Position numbers and translations under genes: made by a program
In this document: piece after piece, positions 1 to 5,727 of the stretch
How the letters are laid out: the number at the start of each line of letters is the position of its first letter
How positions within the stretch are numbered: the first letter of the stretch is position 1
The notes under the pieces: generated by a model
What the model was told of the DNA's origin: nothing
What the model saw: only the letters and a program-made list of their open reading frames with translations
Database searches by the model: none
Source: Clostridiales bacterium
Lineage (GTDB): Bacteria; Bacillota; Clostridia; Christensenellales; CAG-138
Direction: 5' to 3'
Assembly: GCA_004554165.1 (NCBI GenBank)
Contig: SFNQ01000050.1
Location: 1 to 8,260, forward strand
DNA length: 8,260 nucleotides

Positions 1-113
1 GCGGACCCCGCACCAACGCAGCATACCGCGCGGCGTAAAGCGGGGGAAGCGGCTTTCGGGGCCGCTCACAAGCAAAGCCCGCCCCGCCGCGCAGCCACCG
101 TCGCCCGATGCAA

Positions 114-200
114 CAGAAAAGCGCCCCTCCCGGACAAAAGAAAGCAGCAGGCCTCCGCCCGCTGCTACAGGAAAGCACCCCCTCCCGAACAAAGCACAGG
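114..200. repeat. Imperfect direct repeat, two ~33-nt copies
   Basis: Two similar stretches lie in the intergenic DNA: copy A at about 114-148 and copy B at about 168-200. Both read CAG(A/G)AAAGC(G/A), then a run of C, TCCCG, (G/A)ACAAA and GCA; copy B lacks about four bases present in copy A. Between them a short inverted repeat (GCAGC...GCTGC, about 144-165) can form a hairpin. Bases 1-113 contain no convincing gene on either strand. The origin of the duplication is unknown. Confidence 0.5.
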
Positions 201-211
201 GAAGGGGGGCT
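174..211 (-). terminator. Hairpin downstream of the DUF4097-like gene
   Basis: Positions 174-186 (AGC, a run of five C, TCCC) can pair with 199-211 (GGGA, a bulged A, then a G run and CT), giving a GC-rich stem of about 11 pairs with two bulges. It lies 11 bases beyond the stop codon of the minus-strand lipoprotein gene. On that strand only TTTC follows, so the U tract is weak. It is a likely but imperfect intrinsic terminator. Confidence 0.45.
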
Positions 212-221
212 GCCACCGGCC

Positions 222-1082
222 TCAGCCAATCTTCAGATTGCCGCTGACCGAATCCATGTCGATGATAAGGCTTCCGTCGCCGTATACCTGCCGTCCGTTC
301 TCTCTGGCCGTCTCCCGGGCGCATTGGAGTACGCCGCTGACGCTGTCGAAGTCGACGGAAAAACCGGCCGCCTCCTGCGGCAGCTGGATGCTTGCGTTTC
401 CGCTGACGCTGTCGATGGAAATCGACCTGTTCACGCTGCATTGAGCAAGCACTGCCTCTCCGGAAACGGTTTCGATGGCGAGCTTTTGCGCCGTGAGGCC
501 GCGCAGCGCAAGATTGCCGCTTACCGTTGTAAGCGCGATTTTCTCCGTCTGAACATCCTGCATGGCAAGTTCCGCGGAAACCAGCGTTATCTCGATCTCC
601 TCCGGCGCCAGTGCGGCAGGCAGGCGCAGCGTCAGGCGCTTTTCCGGCAGGTTGATGGATGCGCGCCGCCCGGCGCAGCAGGCAATGGTCAGCTTGCCGT
701 CCCTGACGCGGTAGCGCAGCATGTCGCGCTCCGAAAGCTCCCCTGCGCTTTCCTCCGAAAAGACGATCTCCTCCCCATCGTGCAGGGAGACCTCCACGCC
801 GCCGGATACCCAGACAACTTCAATTTGCCGGACGCCCTCCGCCGCCAGCGACGCGCCGCCCGTCATAAAGTCCTCCTCCGCGCCGGGCAGCGCCAGCTCC
901 GCGGACTGGAACGCCCGCTCCGCCTCCGTATGCAGCTCCTCCGAAAAGGCGCTCCAGCGCTCGGCAAACCGCTCCCTGCTCTCCTCCGAGTCAAGAAGCT
1001 TTGCCGCACCGCGCAGCATGCCACAGCCGGAAAACAGCGCCGCGCCCGCAAGCAGCAGGCCGAGAAAAAACCCGCGTTTCAT
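222..1082 (-). CDS. DUF4097-like beta-repeat lipoprotein
   Basis: Encodes a 286-residue predicted lipoprotein. The N-terminus is a classic lipoprotein signal: MKRG, a hydrophobic run FFLGLLLAGAALF, then lipobox FSGC with Cys20 as the lipidated residue, so the protein should be anchored outside the cytoplasmic membrane. Residues ~30-75 are charged and helical. From ~85 to the end the chain is short beta strands, with the phrase (T/D)(T/S)VSG(N/E/V) recurring at least five times (TTVSGN, ETVSGE, DSVSGN, DSVSGV, DSVSGN). This is typical of DUF4097 or 'putative adhesin' right-handed beta repeats found in Firmicutes. The biochemical role of that family is poorly defined; related domains occur in membrane stress or envelope proteins. 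The start at 1082 is chosen because the signal peptide begins there and GGGGGAAGAAG lies just upstream; the frame stays open further upstream but that extension makes no sense as protein. It is divergent from the cyclophilin gene. Confidence 0.8.
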   Translation of the reverse strand: MKRGFFLGLLLAGAALFSGCGMLRGAAKLLDSEESRERFAERWSAFSEELHTEAERAFQSAELALPGAEEDFMTGGASLAAEGVRQIEVVWVSGGVEVSLHDGEEIVFSEESAGELSERDMLRYRVRDGKLTIACCAGRRASINLPEKRLTLRLPAALAPEEIEITLVSAELAMQDVQTEKIALTTVSGNLALRGLTAQKLAIETVSGEAVLAQCSVNRSISIDSVSGNASIQLPQEAAGFSVDFDSVSGVLQCARETARENGRQVYGDGSLIIDMDSVSGNLKIG

Positions 1083-1153
1083 TTTTTCTTCTTCCCCCTT
1101 TGATCTTCCGTACCGGCACAGCGCGCCGGCGCGGGCGGCAGGGCCGCATCTCC

Positions 1154-1162
1154 ATTGTAGCA
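1154..1162 (-). promoter_or_regulatory. Extended -10 promoter for the DUF4097-like gene
   Basis: Read on the minus strand the sequence is TGC followed by TACAAT, an extended -10 element. No good -35 is seen 16-18 bases upstream, but the TGn extension commonly compensates. Transcription would start near 1147, leaving a leader of about 65 nt before the ATG at 1082. The call is inferred from motif match and correct placement. Confidence 0.55.
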
Positions 1163-1231
1163 CAGTCTTTTTGTCCCTGCCATTCTTTCGCGCGGAATCC
1201 ACCCGGATTTGGAATAATCCTCCAGTTCCGC

Positions 1232-1259
1232 TTGACTTTTGTTTGGAATCCGCTACAAT
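1232..1259 (+). promoter_or_regulatory. Sigma-A-like promoter of the cyclophilin gene
   Basis: TTGACT (1232-1237) and TACAAT (1254-1259) are separated by 16 bases, a near-consensus sigma-A promoter. The predicted transcription start, about 7 bases after the -10, falls at 1266-1267. That is exactly the ATG that begins the lipoprotein signal peptide, so the transcript would have essentially no leader. No Shine-Dalgarno sequence is present at a usable distance upstream of that ATG. Confidence 0.7.
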
Positions 1260-1266
1260 GGTGAGC

Positions 1267-1908
1267 ATGAAAAAACGAGCAGTCTTTGTTGCAGCGCTGC
1301 TGCTGTTGTCGCTGGTTCTTGCAGGCTGCGGCAAAACCGCCGCGCAGGAGGAGCCAATGAGCGAGCAAAACCCCGTTGCCACCATTACGATGCAGAACGG
1401 CGGCGTCATCAAGGTCGAACTGTACCCGGACGTCGCGCCCAACACCGTCAAAAACTTCATCCATCTTGCCAACAGCGGCTTTTACGACGGCGTGATCTTC
1501 CATCGCGTCATCGAGGGCTTCATGATCCAGGGCGGCGACCCGGACGGCGCCGGCACGGGCGGCCCCGGCTACCGCATCAGGGGCGAGTTTTCAAACAACC
1601 GGCATGAGAACGACCTGTCCCACCAGCGCGGCGTCATCTCCATGGCGCGGCAGGGCAACCCCTACGTCCCCGCCTCCGCCTACAACACCGCCGGCAGCCA
1701 GTTCTTCATCATGCATGCGGACAACGATTTCCTCGACGGGGACTATGCCGCCTTCGGCAAGGTGGTCGAGGGCATGGACATTGTGGATGCCATCGCAAGC
1801 TGCGCAACGGACGCCAGCGACCGTCCTCTGGAGGAACAGGCCATGGAGTCCGTGCGCGTGGAAACCTTCGGCGTGGACTACGGCGAGCCGGAGCGCATCT
1901 ACGACTGA
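1267..1908 (+). CDS. Peptidyl-prolyl cis-trans isomerase, cyclophilin type, lipoprotein
   Basis: Encodes 213 residues. Cyclophilins catalyse cis-trans isomerisation of X-Pro bonds and assist protein folding. Residues 1-21 form a lipoprotein signal (MKKR, hydrophobic core, LAGC with Cys21), placing this copy outside the membrane, where it may help fold exported proteins. The catalytic domain spans ~35-205. It shows the conserved FHRVIEGFMIQGGD (78-91) with catalytic Arg80, then GGPGYRIRGEF, RGVISMAR, GSQFFI (143-148) and YAAFGKVVEGMDIVD. A small insertion (NPYVPASAY) precedes NTAGSQFF. In-frame ATG 1258 and GTG 1261 overlap the -10 box and would not be transcribed from the promoter seen, so ATG 1267 is preferred. 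An internal ATG (Met31, 1357) has a strong SD and could start a cytosolic form. No terminator was recognised between this gene and the membrane protein 95 bases downstream. Confidence 0.92.
   Translation: MKKRAVFVAALLLLSLVLAGCGKTAAQEEPMSEQNPVATITMQNGGVIKVELYPDVAPNTVKNFIHLANSGFYDGVIFHRVIEGFMIQGGDPDGAGTGGPGYRIRGEFSNNRHENDLSHQRGVISMARQGNPYVPASAYNTAGSQFFIMHADNDFLDGDYAAFGKVVEGMDIVDAIASCATDASDRPLEEQAMESVRVETFGVDYGEPERIYD
1347..1359 (+). promoter_or_regulatory. Internal Shine-Dalgarno and ATG inside the cyclophilin gene
   Basis: GGAGG (1347-1351) lies five bases before an in-frame ATG (1357-1359, codon 31). Translation from here would give a 183-residue protein beginning MSEQNP, lacking the signal peptide but holding the whole catalytic domain. 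Cytosolic clostridial cyclophilins commonly begin at about this point. The site is a better ribosome binding site than anything at ATG 1267. Confidence 0.5.
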
Positions 1909-2003
1909 CATCGTCCGGTCAAAGCGCCGGTTCGCCCCAGCGTTCCGGCCAGATGCAGCGGCAGAGTGCATCCTCCCCGCCGCAGGAAAGGAGTATATCC
2001 CCC

Positions 2004-2393
2004 ATGGGCAGAAAAACCCTTTTGAAGGTTGTGAGCGTCCTGTTCCTCATCTGGGCCGCCGCTAACCTCCTGCCGATTCTCGGCGTGAACGCCTGCGCAG
2101 GCATCGCGGGTGGCGTGCTGTTCGACTCGGTCGTCGCGGGCGTTGCGCTGGGCTCCGTATTTCAGATCAGCGCCATCGTCTGCGTCGTATTCCTCTTCAT
2201 CGCGGGGCTTGCAGGCCTGCGGGCGCGCAATCGCACGCTGTGCAACATTTGCAGCATCATCATCCTGATCTCCGCCATCATCACCTTTCTGGGCAACGTG
2301 GGCAACGACTGGTCGCTGCACTCGATCATCGCGGCGCTTCTCAGCGTTGCGCTGCCGCTGCTGTACTTCATCGGCGTGCGCAAAGCCTTCTGA
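2004..2393 (+). CDS. Small membrane protein, four predicted transmembrane helices
   Basis: Encodes 129 residues, mostly hydrophobic. Predicted membrane segments are about 6-26, 45-72, 82-99 and 105-124. Basic residues cluster at the start (GRKTLLK), between segments 2 and 3 (GLRARNR) and at the end (GVRKAF), which suggests both ends and the central loop face the cytoplasm. The start at 2004 is preferred because AAAGGAG (1988-1994) lies 9 bases upstream and the hydrophobic segment follows directly; the open frame reaches back to 1953 but those residues are polar and have no ribosome site. The family was not recognised and no catalytic or transport motif is visible. It lies 95 bases after the cyclophilin gene on the same strand and may share its transcript. 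A perfect hairpin ending in TTTT lies 57 bases past its stop. Confidence 0.75.
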   Translation: MGRKTLLKVVSVLFLIWAAANLLPILGVNACAGIAGGVLFDSVVAGVALGSVFQISAIVCVVFLFIAGLAGLRARNRTLCNICSIIILISAIITFLGNVGNDWSLHSIIAALLSVALPLLYFIGVRKAF

Positions 2394-2411
2394 CCGTTCT
2401 ACAAAGCAGAA

Positions 2412-2691
2412 AACGGGCCGCGGAGAATGTTGCGGACCGTAAGACTTTCAAAACAGCGGCTCTGCCGCTGTTTTCCGTCTGTCGAAAAACCCCGGGGTTG
2501 ATAAGGGGCCGCAGCCCCTTATGTTCCATCCGGCTCTGACGACAAGTGCGTCAGAACGGATGAAAACCCAGAGGTTTTCGTACCTTGCAGGTTTTGCCGC
2601 CCGGGAGCGAATGCGAGAGGCAAAACCTGTGAAAGCTCGAAAAAGTGGCGTTGCGCCACTTTTTCGACACGCCGCAGCGGCTCTGCCGCTG
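2412..2691. repeat. Array of eight consecutive hairpins
   Basis: About 280 bases are occupied by back-to-back inverted repeats: 2412-2440 (one mismatch), 2450-2474 (11 bp), 2501-2522 (9 bp), 2527-2562 (6+7 bp with a small internal loop), 2562-2579 (7 bp), 2588-2598 with 2619-2629 (11 bp), 2637-2650 with 2654-2667 (14 bp, loop TTG) and 2675-2691 (7 bp, followed by TTTTT). All stems but the first are perfect or have a single interruption, and the first and second copies of CAGCGGC-TCT-GCCGCTG bracket the others. Such density exceeds what one terminator needs. It may be a dispersed intergenic element, a structured transcript, or stacked bidirectional terminators between the convergent genes on either side. 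No protein reading of this stretch is convincing. Confidence 0.7.
2450..2474 (+). terminator. Intrinsic terminator after the small membrane protein
   Basis: A perfect 11-bp stem, AAAACAGCGGC (2450-2460) with GCCGCTGTTTT (2464-2474), closes a TCT loop. With A and T runs on both flanks it can terminate transcription in either direction. The same core, CAGCGGC-TCT-GCCGCTG, recurs at 2675-2691. Confidence 0.75.
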
Positions 2692-2696
2692 TTTTT
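2675..2696 (+). terminator. Second CAGCGGC-type hairpin with T tract
   Basis: CAGCGGC (2675-2681), loop TCT and GCCGCTG (2685-2691) are followed by TTTTT (2692-2696). This is a typical intrinsic terminator on the plus strand. It repeats the core of the hairpin at 2450-2474 and is the last member of the hairpin array. Confidence 0.6.
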
Positions 2697-3063
2697 CATT
2701 GCGCCCCGGACGCGGTTCAATGCCCCCCTTTTCCACAGGCTTTCGGCCCGGGGATGCGGCCCCTTGCTTTTTCTGAAACGGCTTTTTCGCCTTCGCGATA
2801 CCGCAAAGCCAGCCCGCAGCAGCGCTGTGCCGCTGCGCTGCTTTCCCCTTCTCTGGCGGGGGCGGTGCGCTTTCCTGAAACTGCACCCATTGGCTCCGCA
2901 GTTCTCCCGAAAAGCGTCCTTCCCCTGTTCCGCCCCCTGCCGCCCGGAGCCGACAGAGCCATGCGGTATCGCACCTGCCCCGCCCGCCGGGTTTCGCGGA
3001 CCGCTCCCTCCTCCGGCATCGTCAGGCGGAGAAGGGCGCCCTTCCGCAGCGCCGGCCGCTCCC
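2697..3063. other. Gene-free GC-rich stretch
   Basis: No convincing gene was seen in these 367 bases. Frames are open on several strands only because the DNA is GC-rich; the translations are low-complexity, rich in Arg, Ala and Pro, with no plausible ribosome site. One further hairpin is visible, AGCAGCGC (2818-2825) with GCGCTGCT (2835-2842). Near the end a GC-rich self-complementary patch around AAGGGCGCCCTT (about 3030-3043) lies just past the stop of the minus-strand hydrolase. It could act as its 3' hairpin, but no T tract follows on that strand. Confidence 0.5.
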
Positions 3064-3957
3064 TCAATAGAACGTCGGATCGCAGAACTTTGTCCATGCG
3101 GACAGCTTTCGCAGCCGCCTGCCCACAAAGTCATACGCCCGGCGGTTGTCGAACCTGGTAAGCTGGCAGCCGTACAGCTTGCCCGCCCACTCGACCACAT
3201 AGCCGCCGCCGGTATACAGACCGATGTGCCCCGGCCGGCCCACAAAATCGCCTGCGCGCAGCGCGCTCCTTTCGATGGGAACAGCGTAGGAGACCGAGCA
3301 GAGCTGATTTGCCGTCCGGTCAAAGGTGCGCTTGACAAAGCCCAGCTTTCGCAGCAGCCCCACGATTCCGCCGGAGCAGTCCGCGCCCGTGGTCTCCGGA
3401 TGCTTTTTTACCGCAGCCAGCATCATCTGCCTGCTGCCTGCGTTGTAGTATTCCGGCTGGCGCTTTGCGCCGGACTCGATGCGCTGACTGTCGATGACGT
3501 TCAACGCAAGATCCGTGTTGTAGAGGTTCCCACCGCGGATATAGAGCGAGTAGGGATAATCCCGCGCTGCGGCCGGATCGTAGGCGAAGGAAAGCGCCAG
3601 CAGTACGATCCTCTTCCGCTCCTCCGATACGCCGGTCAGCGCCGCCGAAATCGCCTCCGCCGCGCCGGTCCCGATATTGGGAGGAATCTCCTCCGGATTT
3701 CCGGGTTCCCCCGGCTCCGCCGAAAGGGCCCGCGTGATGGCGGCCCAGGTCCTTTCGCCAATGACGCCGTCTACGATCAGCCGTTTTCCCGAAAGGTCGC
3801 GGTTGCTCCGCTGGAAGGCCTTGACCGCGGCGAAGGTGTCGTCGCCAAAGCTGTCGTGTGTTGATTTGTTCAGGTAGCCCAGCCGTAGCAGCGCGTCCTT
3901 CATATAGCGCACGTCCGCGCCGGACATGCCCCGCCTGAGCAGTCTTGTATATTCCAT
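3064..3957 (-). CDS. Peptidoglycan-binding / NlpC-P60-like cell wall hydrolase
   Basis: Encodes 297 residues. Residues ~7-76 match a PG_binding_1 repeat: LLRRGMSGADVRYMKDALLRLGYL, then FGDDTFAAVKAFQRSN and DGVIGERTWAAI, a fold that holds the protein on peptidoglycan. A Glu/Gly/Pro linker (~80-97) leads to a catalytic region with the features of NlpC/P60 cysteine peptidases: TTGADCSGGIVGLLRKLGF with likely nucleophile Cys194, and GDFVGRPGHIGLYTGGG with likely catalytic His244. Such enzymes cut stem peptides. There is no signal peptide, so export would need a holin, a dedicated secretion route or mother-cell lysis; this resembles phage or prophage endolysins. The C194-H244 interval and the ~90 residues between linker and Cys are longer than in minimal P60 domains. 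The start at 3957 has a strong AAGGAGG nine bases upstream. It diverges from the PAP2 gene, and a holin-like gene lies 1.1 kb away on the other strand. Confidence 0.82.
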   Translation of the reverse strand: MEYTRLLRRGMSGADVRYMKDALLRLGYLNKSTHDSFGDDTFAAVKAFQRSNRDLSGKRLIVDGVIGERTWAAITRALSAEPGEPGNPEEIPPNIGTGAAEAISAALTGVSEERKRIVLLALSFAYDPAAARDYPYSLYIRGGNLYNTDLALNVIDSQRIESGAKRQPEYYNAGSRQMMLAAVKKHPETTGADCSGGIVGLLRKLGFVKRTFDRTANQLCSVSYAVPIERSALRAGDFVGRPGHIGLYTGGGYVVEWAGKLYGCQLTRFDNRRAYDFVGRRLRKLSAWTKFCDPTFY

Positions 3958-4028
3958 ATTCCCTTACCTCCTTGCCTTAAGTGTAGCGCGGATCGCCAGA
4001 ACGAATTTCTTATAATTCATAAATATGT

Positions 4029-4034
4029 TATACT
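4029..4034 (+). promoter_or_regulatory. -10 element upstream of the PAP2 gene
   Basis: TATACT (4029-4034) sits in an AT-rich patch that contrasts with its GC-rich surroundings. No good -35 is visible at 16-18 bases (closest TTCTTA at 4007-4012). Transcription would begin near 4041, giving a ~27-nt leader that contains the GGAGG site. A perfect TATAAT at 4011-4016 has no matching -35 in this orientation. Confidence 0.45.
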
Positions 4035-4067
4035 GGAAAAAACGGCGCATCCCATTCGGAGGTTTGT

Positions 4068-5003
4068 ATGGATTTTCTTGTATGGCTGGAGGGCCTGCGC
4101 ACCCCCTTTCTTGACTCGCTGTTCTCCCTGATTACCCTGCTGGGCGACGAACCCGTTTTTACCGTGATGGTGCTGGTTCTCTTCTGGTGCGTGGACAAAA
4201 AGAAGGGCTATTTCCTGCTGTATGTGGGACTGCTGGGCACGATCGTCAACCAGTGGCTCAAGATGCTCTGCTGCGTGCCGCGGCCCTGGCTCCGCCGCCA
4301 GGGCTTTACCATCGTGGAGAGCGCGCGGGCGGCCGCCACGGGTTATTCCTTCCCCAGCGGCCACACGCAGAACATCACCGTTACCGGCCTGTCCATCGCC
4401 TGCTTTCTCCGCCGCTGGGGCGGGCGGATCGCCTGTATCGCCGTGATTCTTCTGGTCGGCCTCTCGCGGATGTACCTTGGGGTACACACGCCTGCGGACG
4501 TTCTCGTATCGCTGCTGGCCGGTACGGCGCTTACGCTGGGCCTGTACCCGCTCTTTCAAAAGCATGGCCAGAATCCCCGCTTTTTCGTTCTCATGTTTAC
4601 CGCGCTGCTGGGCTTCTCTCTCCTCTTTGTGCTCTACGCGGAGCTGGCGCCCTTCCCGGCAAACGCCGTGACGGAGTTTTCCGAGCAGGGCGTAAAGCAG
4701 GCCTATACCATGCTGGGGACGGTGACCGGTCTTCTCGCGGTATACCTGTTTGAGCGCCGGTTTGTCCGTTTTGACGAGCGCGCCGTCCTCTGGGCGCAGC
4801 TTCTCAAAGCCGCGCTGGGGCTGGCGCTGGTCGTCGCCATCCGCTCCGGGCTCAAGGCGCCGCTTCTCGCGCTCACCGGCGGACACAACGCCGCCCATGC
4901 GATTCGGTATTTCCTCATGTTCTTTGTGGGCGGCGGGCTCTGGCCGATGACCTTCCGCTTCCTGCCCCGCGCCGCGCGCGCCAGGACCGGGGCGGAGGGC
5001 TGA
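4068..5003 (+). CDS. PAP2-family membrane phosphatase
   Basis: Encodes a 311-residue multi-pass membrane protein. All three motifs of the type 2 phosphatidic acid phosphatase superfamily are present: KX6RP as KMLCCVPRP (Lys65, Arg72, Pro73), PSGH as YSFPSGHTQ (93-101, His99) and SRX5HX3D as SRMYLGVHTPAD (Ser133, Arg134, His140, Asp144). The catalytic His140 and proton-donor His99 are therefore intact. The family dephosphorylates lipid phosphates such as phosphatidic acid or undecaprenyl pyrophosphate at the outer membrane face; the exact substrate cannot be told from sequence. Membrane segments occur at about 28-42, 47-64, 100-115, 120-136 and 145-162, with three or four more (172-192, 215-228, 245-260, 278-293) after the catalytic core. 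The second half is longer than in minimal ~200-residue PAP2 enzymes, as in the ~300-residue clostridial group. The start has GGAGG (4058-4062) five bases upstream. Confidence 0.92.
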   Translation: MDFLVWLEGLRTPFLDSLFSLITLLGDEPVFTVMVLVLFWCVDKKKGYFLLYVGLLGTIVNQWLKMLCCVPRPWLRRQGFTIVESARAAATGYSFPSGHTQNITVTGLSIACFLRRWGGRIACIAVILLVGLSRMYLGVHTPADVLVSLLAGTALTLGLYPLFQKHGQNPRFFVLMFTALLGFSLLFVLYAELAPFPANAVTEFSEQGVKQAYTMLGTVTGLLAVYLFERRFVRFDERAVLWAQLLKAALGLALVVAIRSGLKAPLLALTGGHNAAHAIRYFLMFFVGGGLWPMTFRFLPRAARARTGAEG

Positions 5004-5044
5004 CCTGCCGGCACACTTTTGGGCAGTTTTTCATATCATGCAGT

Positions 5045-5338
5045 ATGATAGATGAACTGTTGACATGGCAAAGCCTCGGCACCTATGCGGGCGCGACGCT
5101 GGCGACGGCGGTCTTGACCCAGCTGCTCAAGGAGCTGGGAATTCTCAAAAAAATTCCGACGCGGCTGTTCAGCTACTGTATCGCGCTCCTTGTACTGCTG
5201 CTGGCGGCGGCGTTCACCTGCGGACTGACGTTGCCGCGGCTTGCGCTGATTCCCATCAACGCAGCGCTGGTCTCCTTCGCCAGCAACGGCGCGTACGACG
5301 CGCTCCGAAAAAAGGAACCGCCCTCCTCCGGCGAATGA
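5045..5338 (+). CDS. Small hydrophobic, holin-like protein
   Basis: Encodes 97 residues with hydrophobic segments at about 10-28, 42-60 and 65-80, a basic patch between the first two (KELGILKKIPTR) and a charged tail (ALRKKEPPSSGE). Size, segment number and the charged C-terminus resemble small phage-type holins or similar membrane proteins, and a possible partner lysin (3064-3957) is close by. That partnership is inference only; the family was not recognised with certainty. It begins 41 bases after the PAP2 stop and may share its transcript. The ATG at 5045 lacks a clear Shine-Dalgarno sequence, which is odd beside its neighbours. A TATCAT element at 5034-5039 could put a transcription start almost on the ATG, but no -35 accompanies it. 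The gene ends at the border of the AT-rich region. Confidence 0.6.
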   Translation: MIDELLTWQSLGTYAGATLATAVLTQLLKELGILKKIPTRLFSYCIALLVLLLAAAFTCGLTLPRLALIPINAALVSFASNGAYDALRKKEPPSSGE

Positions 5339-5394
5339 GTTGACTTGAAAAACGAAAAGGCCCCGCCCGATAGACGGGTGTCCGTAAAACAGTT

Positions 5395-5428
5395 AATCCT
5401 CCGTATGGCTTAGACCATGCGGAGGATT
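5395..5428 (+). promoter_or_regulatory. SD-sequestering hairpin over the small upstream ORF
   Basis: AATCCTCCGTATGG (5395-5408) pairs with CCATGCGGAGGATT (5415-5428) across a six-base loop, with a single wobble. The 3' arm contains GGAGG (5421-5425), the ribosome binding site of the 22-codon ORF starting at 5434, so the fold would block its translation. The 5' arm is also a perfect 12-nt complement of the tnpV ribosome site at 5883-5894. Confidence 0.6.
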
Positions 5429-5433
5429 TGTTT

Positions 5434-5502
5434 ATGTCTAATCTTCAAACTTGCTGGCGGCAAACGGCAAGGGGGTGTAGCCACCTTGACGGAACGAAGT
5501 GA
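5434..5502 (+). CDS. Possible 22-residue leader peptide
   Basis: ATG at 5434 opens a 22-codon frame ending at TGA 5500-5502; the peptide begins MSNLQTCWRQ and ends LDGTK. GGAGG (5421-5425) lies eight bases upstream, a strong ribosome site, and the sequence around it (CGGAGGATTTG...TATG) closely resembles that at tnpV (CGGAGGATTTTGAATATG). Its SD is buried in a strong hairpin. It may be a regulatory leader peptide for the downstream RNA structures, or a degenerate duplicate of the tnpV start region. No function is recognised. Confidence 0.35.
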   Translation: MSNLQTCWRQTARGCSHLDGTK

Positions 5503-5596
5503 CGCAACATTCTCGGTCATGCAGTATCCTCCTGCTGACGGAGAATGAAGCTCCGCAAGACGCACGATACTCCCGTTAGGAGAGCATAGAAGTGCG

Positions 5597-5620
5597 CCCT
5601 TTAGTTCCTAAAGGGTTTTT
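5597..5620 (+). terminator. Intrinsic terminator within the tnpV leader
   Basis: CCCTTTAG (5597-5604), a three-base loop and CTAAAGGG (5608-5615) are followed at once by TTTTT (5616-5620). The form is canonical. Placed between the small ORF and tnpV it could be an attenuator or mark the end of a separate small RNA. Confidence 0.7.
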
Positions 5621-5702
5621 ATCAGTTCGACAAACTGGAATTTGAATTTATCGAAATCTTAACCTGTTAGCGGCTGTTATAAGCCGTTAATAAAATCCTC
5701 CG

Positions 5703-5727
5703 AAATCCTTGAAACCAAAGGATTTTT
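5703..5727 (+). terminator. Second terminator-like hairpin in the tnpV leader
   Basis: AAATCCTT (5703-5710) pairs with AAGGATTT (5718-5725), with a run of five T at 5723-5727 overlapping the end of the stem. The stem is AT-rich and weaker than the one at 5597. It directly follows the second anti-SD segment (5692-5702). Confidence 0.5.

Noticed and set aside
108..1103. 331-residue plus-strand open frame opposite the DUF4097-like gene
   Set aside because: It is antisense to a gene with a clear lipoprotein signal and beta repeats; the translation is Arg/Ala/Leu-rich low complexity without a ribosome site.
2536..2566. Hammerhead-ribozyme-like core (CTGACGA followed later by GAAA)
   Set aside because: The bases after CTGACGA and before GAAA do not form stem II (C would face T), and the same segment is fully explained by a simple stem-loop at 2527-2562.
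2448..3338. Long minus-strand and plus-strand open frames across the hairpin array
   Set aside because: They run through inverted repeats and into the antisense of the hydrolase gene, have no ribosome sites and no recognisable protein features; they are open because of high GC.
4017..4898. 293-residue minus-strand frame opposite the PAP2 gene
   Set aside because: It is a mirror of a gene with three intact catalytic motifs; its Gln/Glu/Arg/His-rich translation is typical of antisense of a membrane protein.
5340..5368. TTGACT at 5340-5345 as a promoter for the tnpV leader
   Set aside because: At the expected distance the sequence is CGCCCG-like and has no -10 match.
5592..5640. Possible group II intron 5' end (GTGCGCCC)
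   Set aside because: No domain V sequence or intron-encoded protein is present in the AT-rich region, and GTGCG pairs well with CGCAC at 5571-5575 in a local helix.
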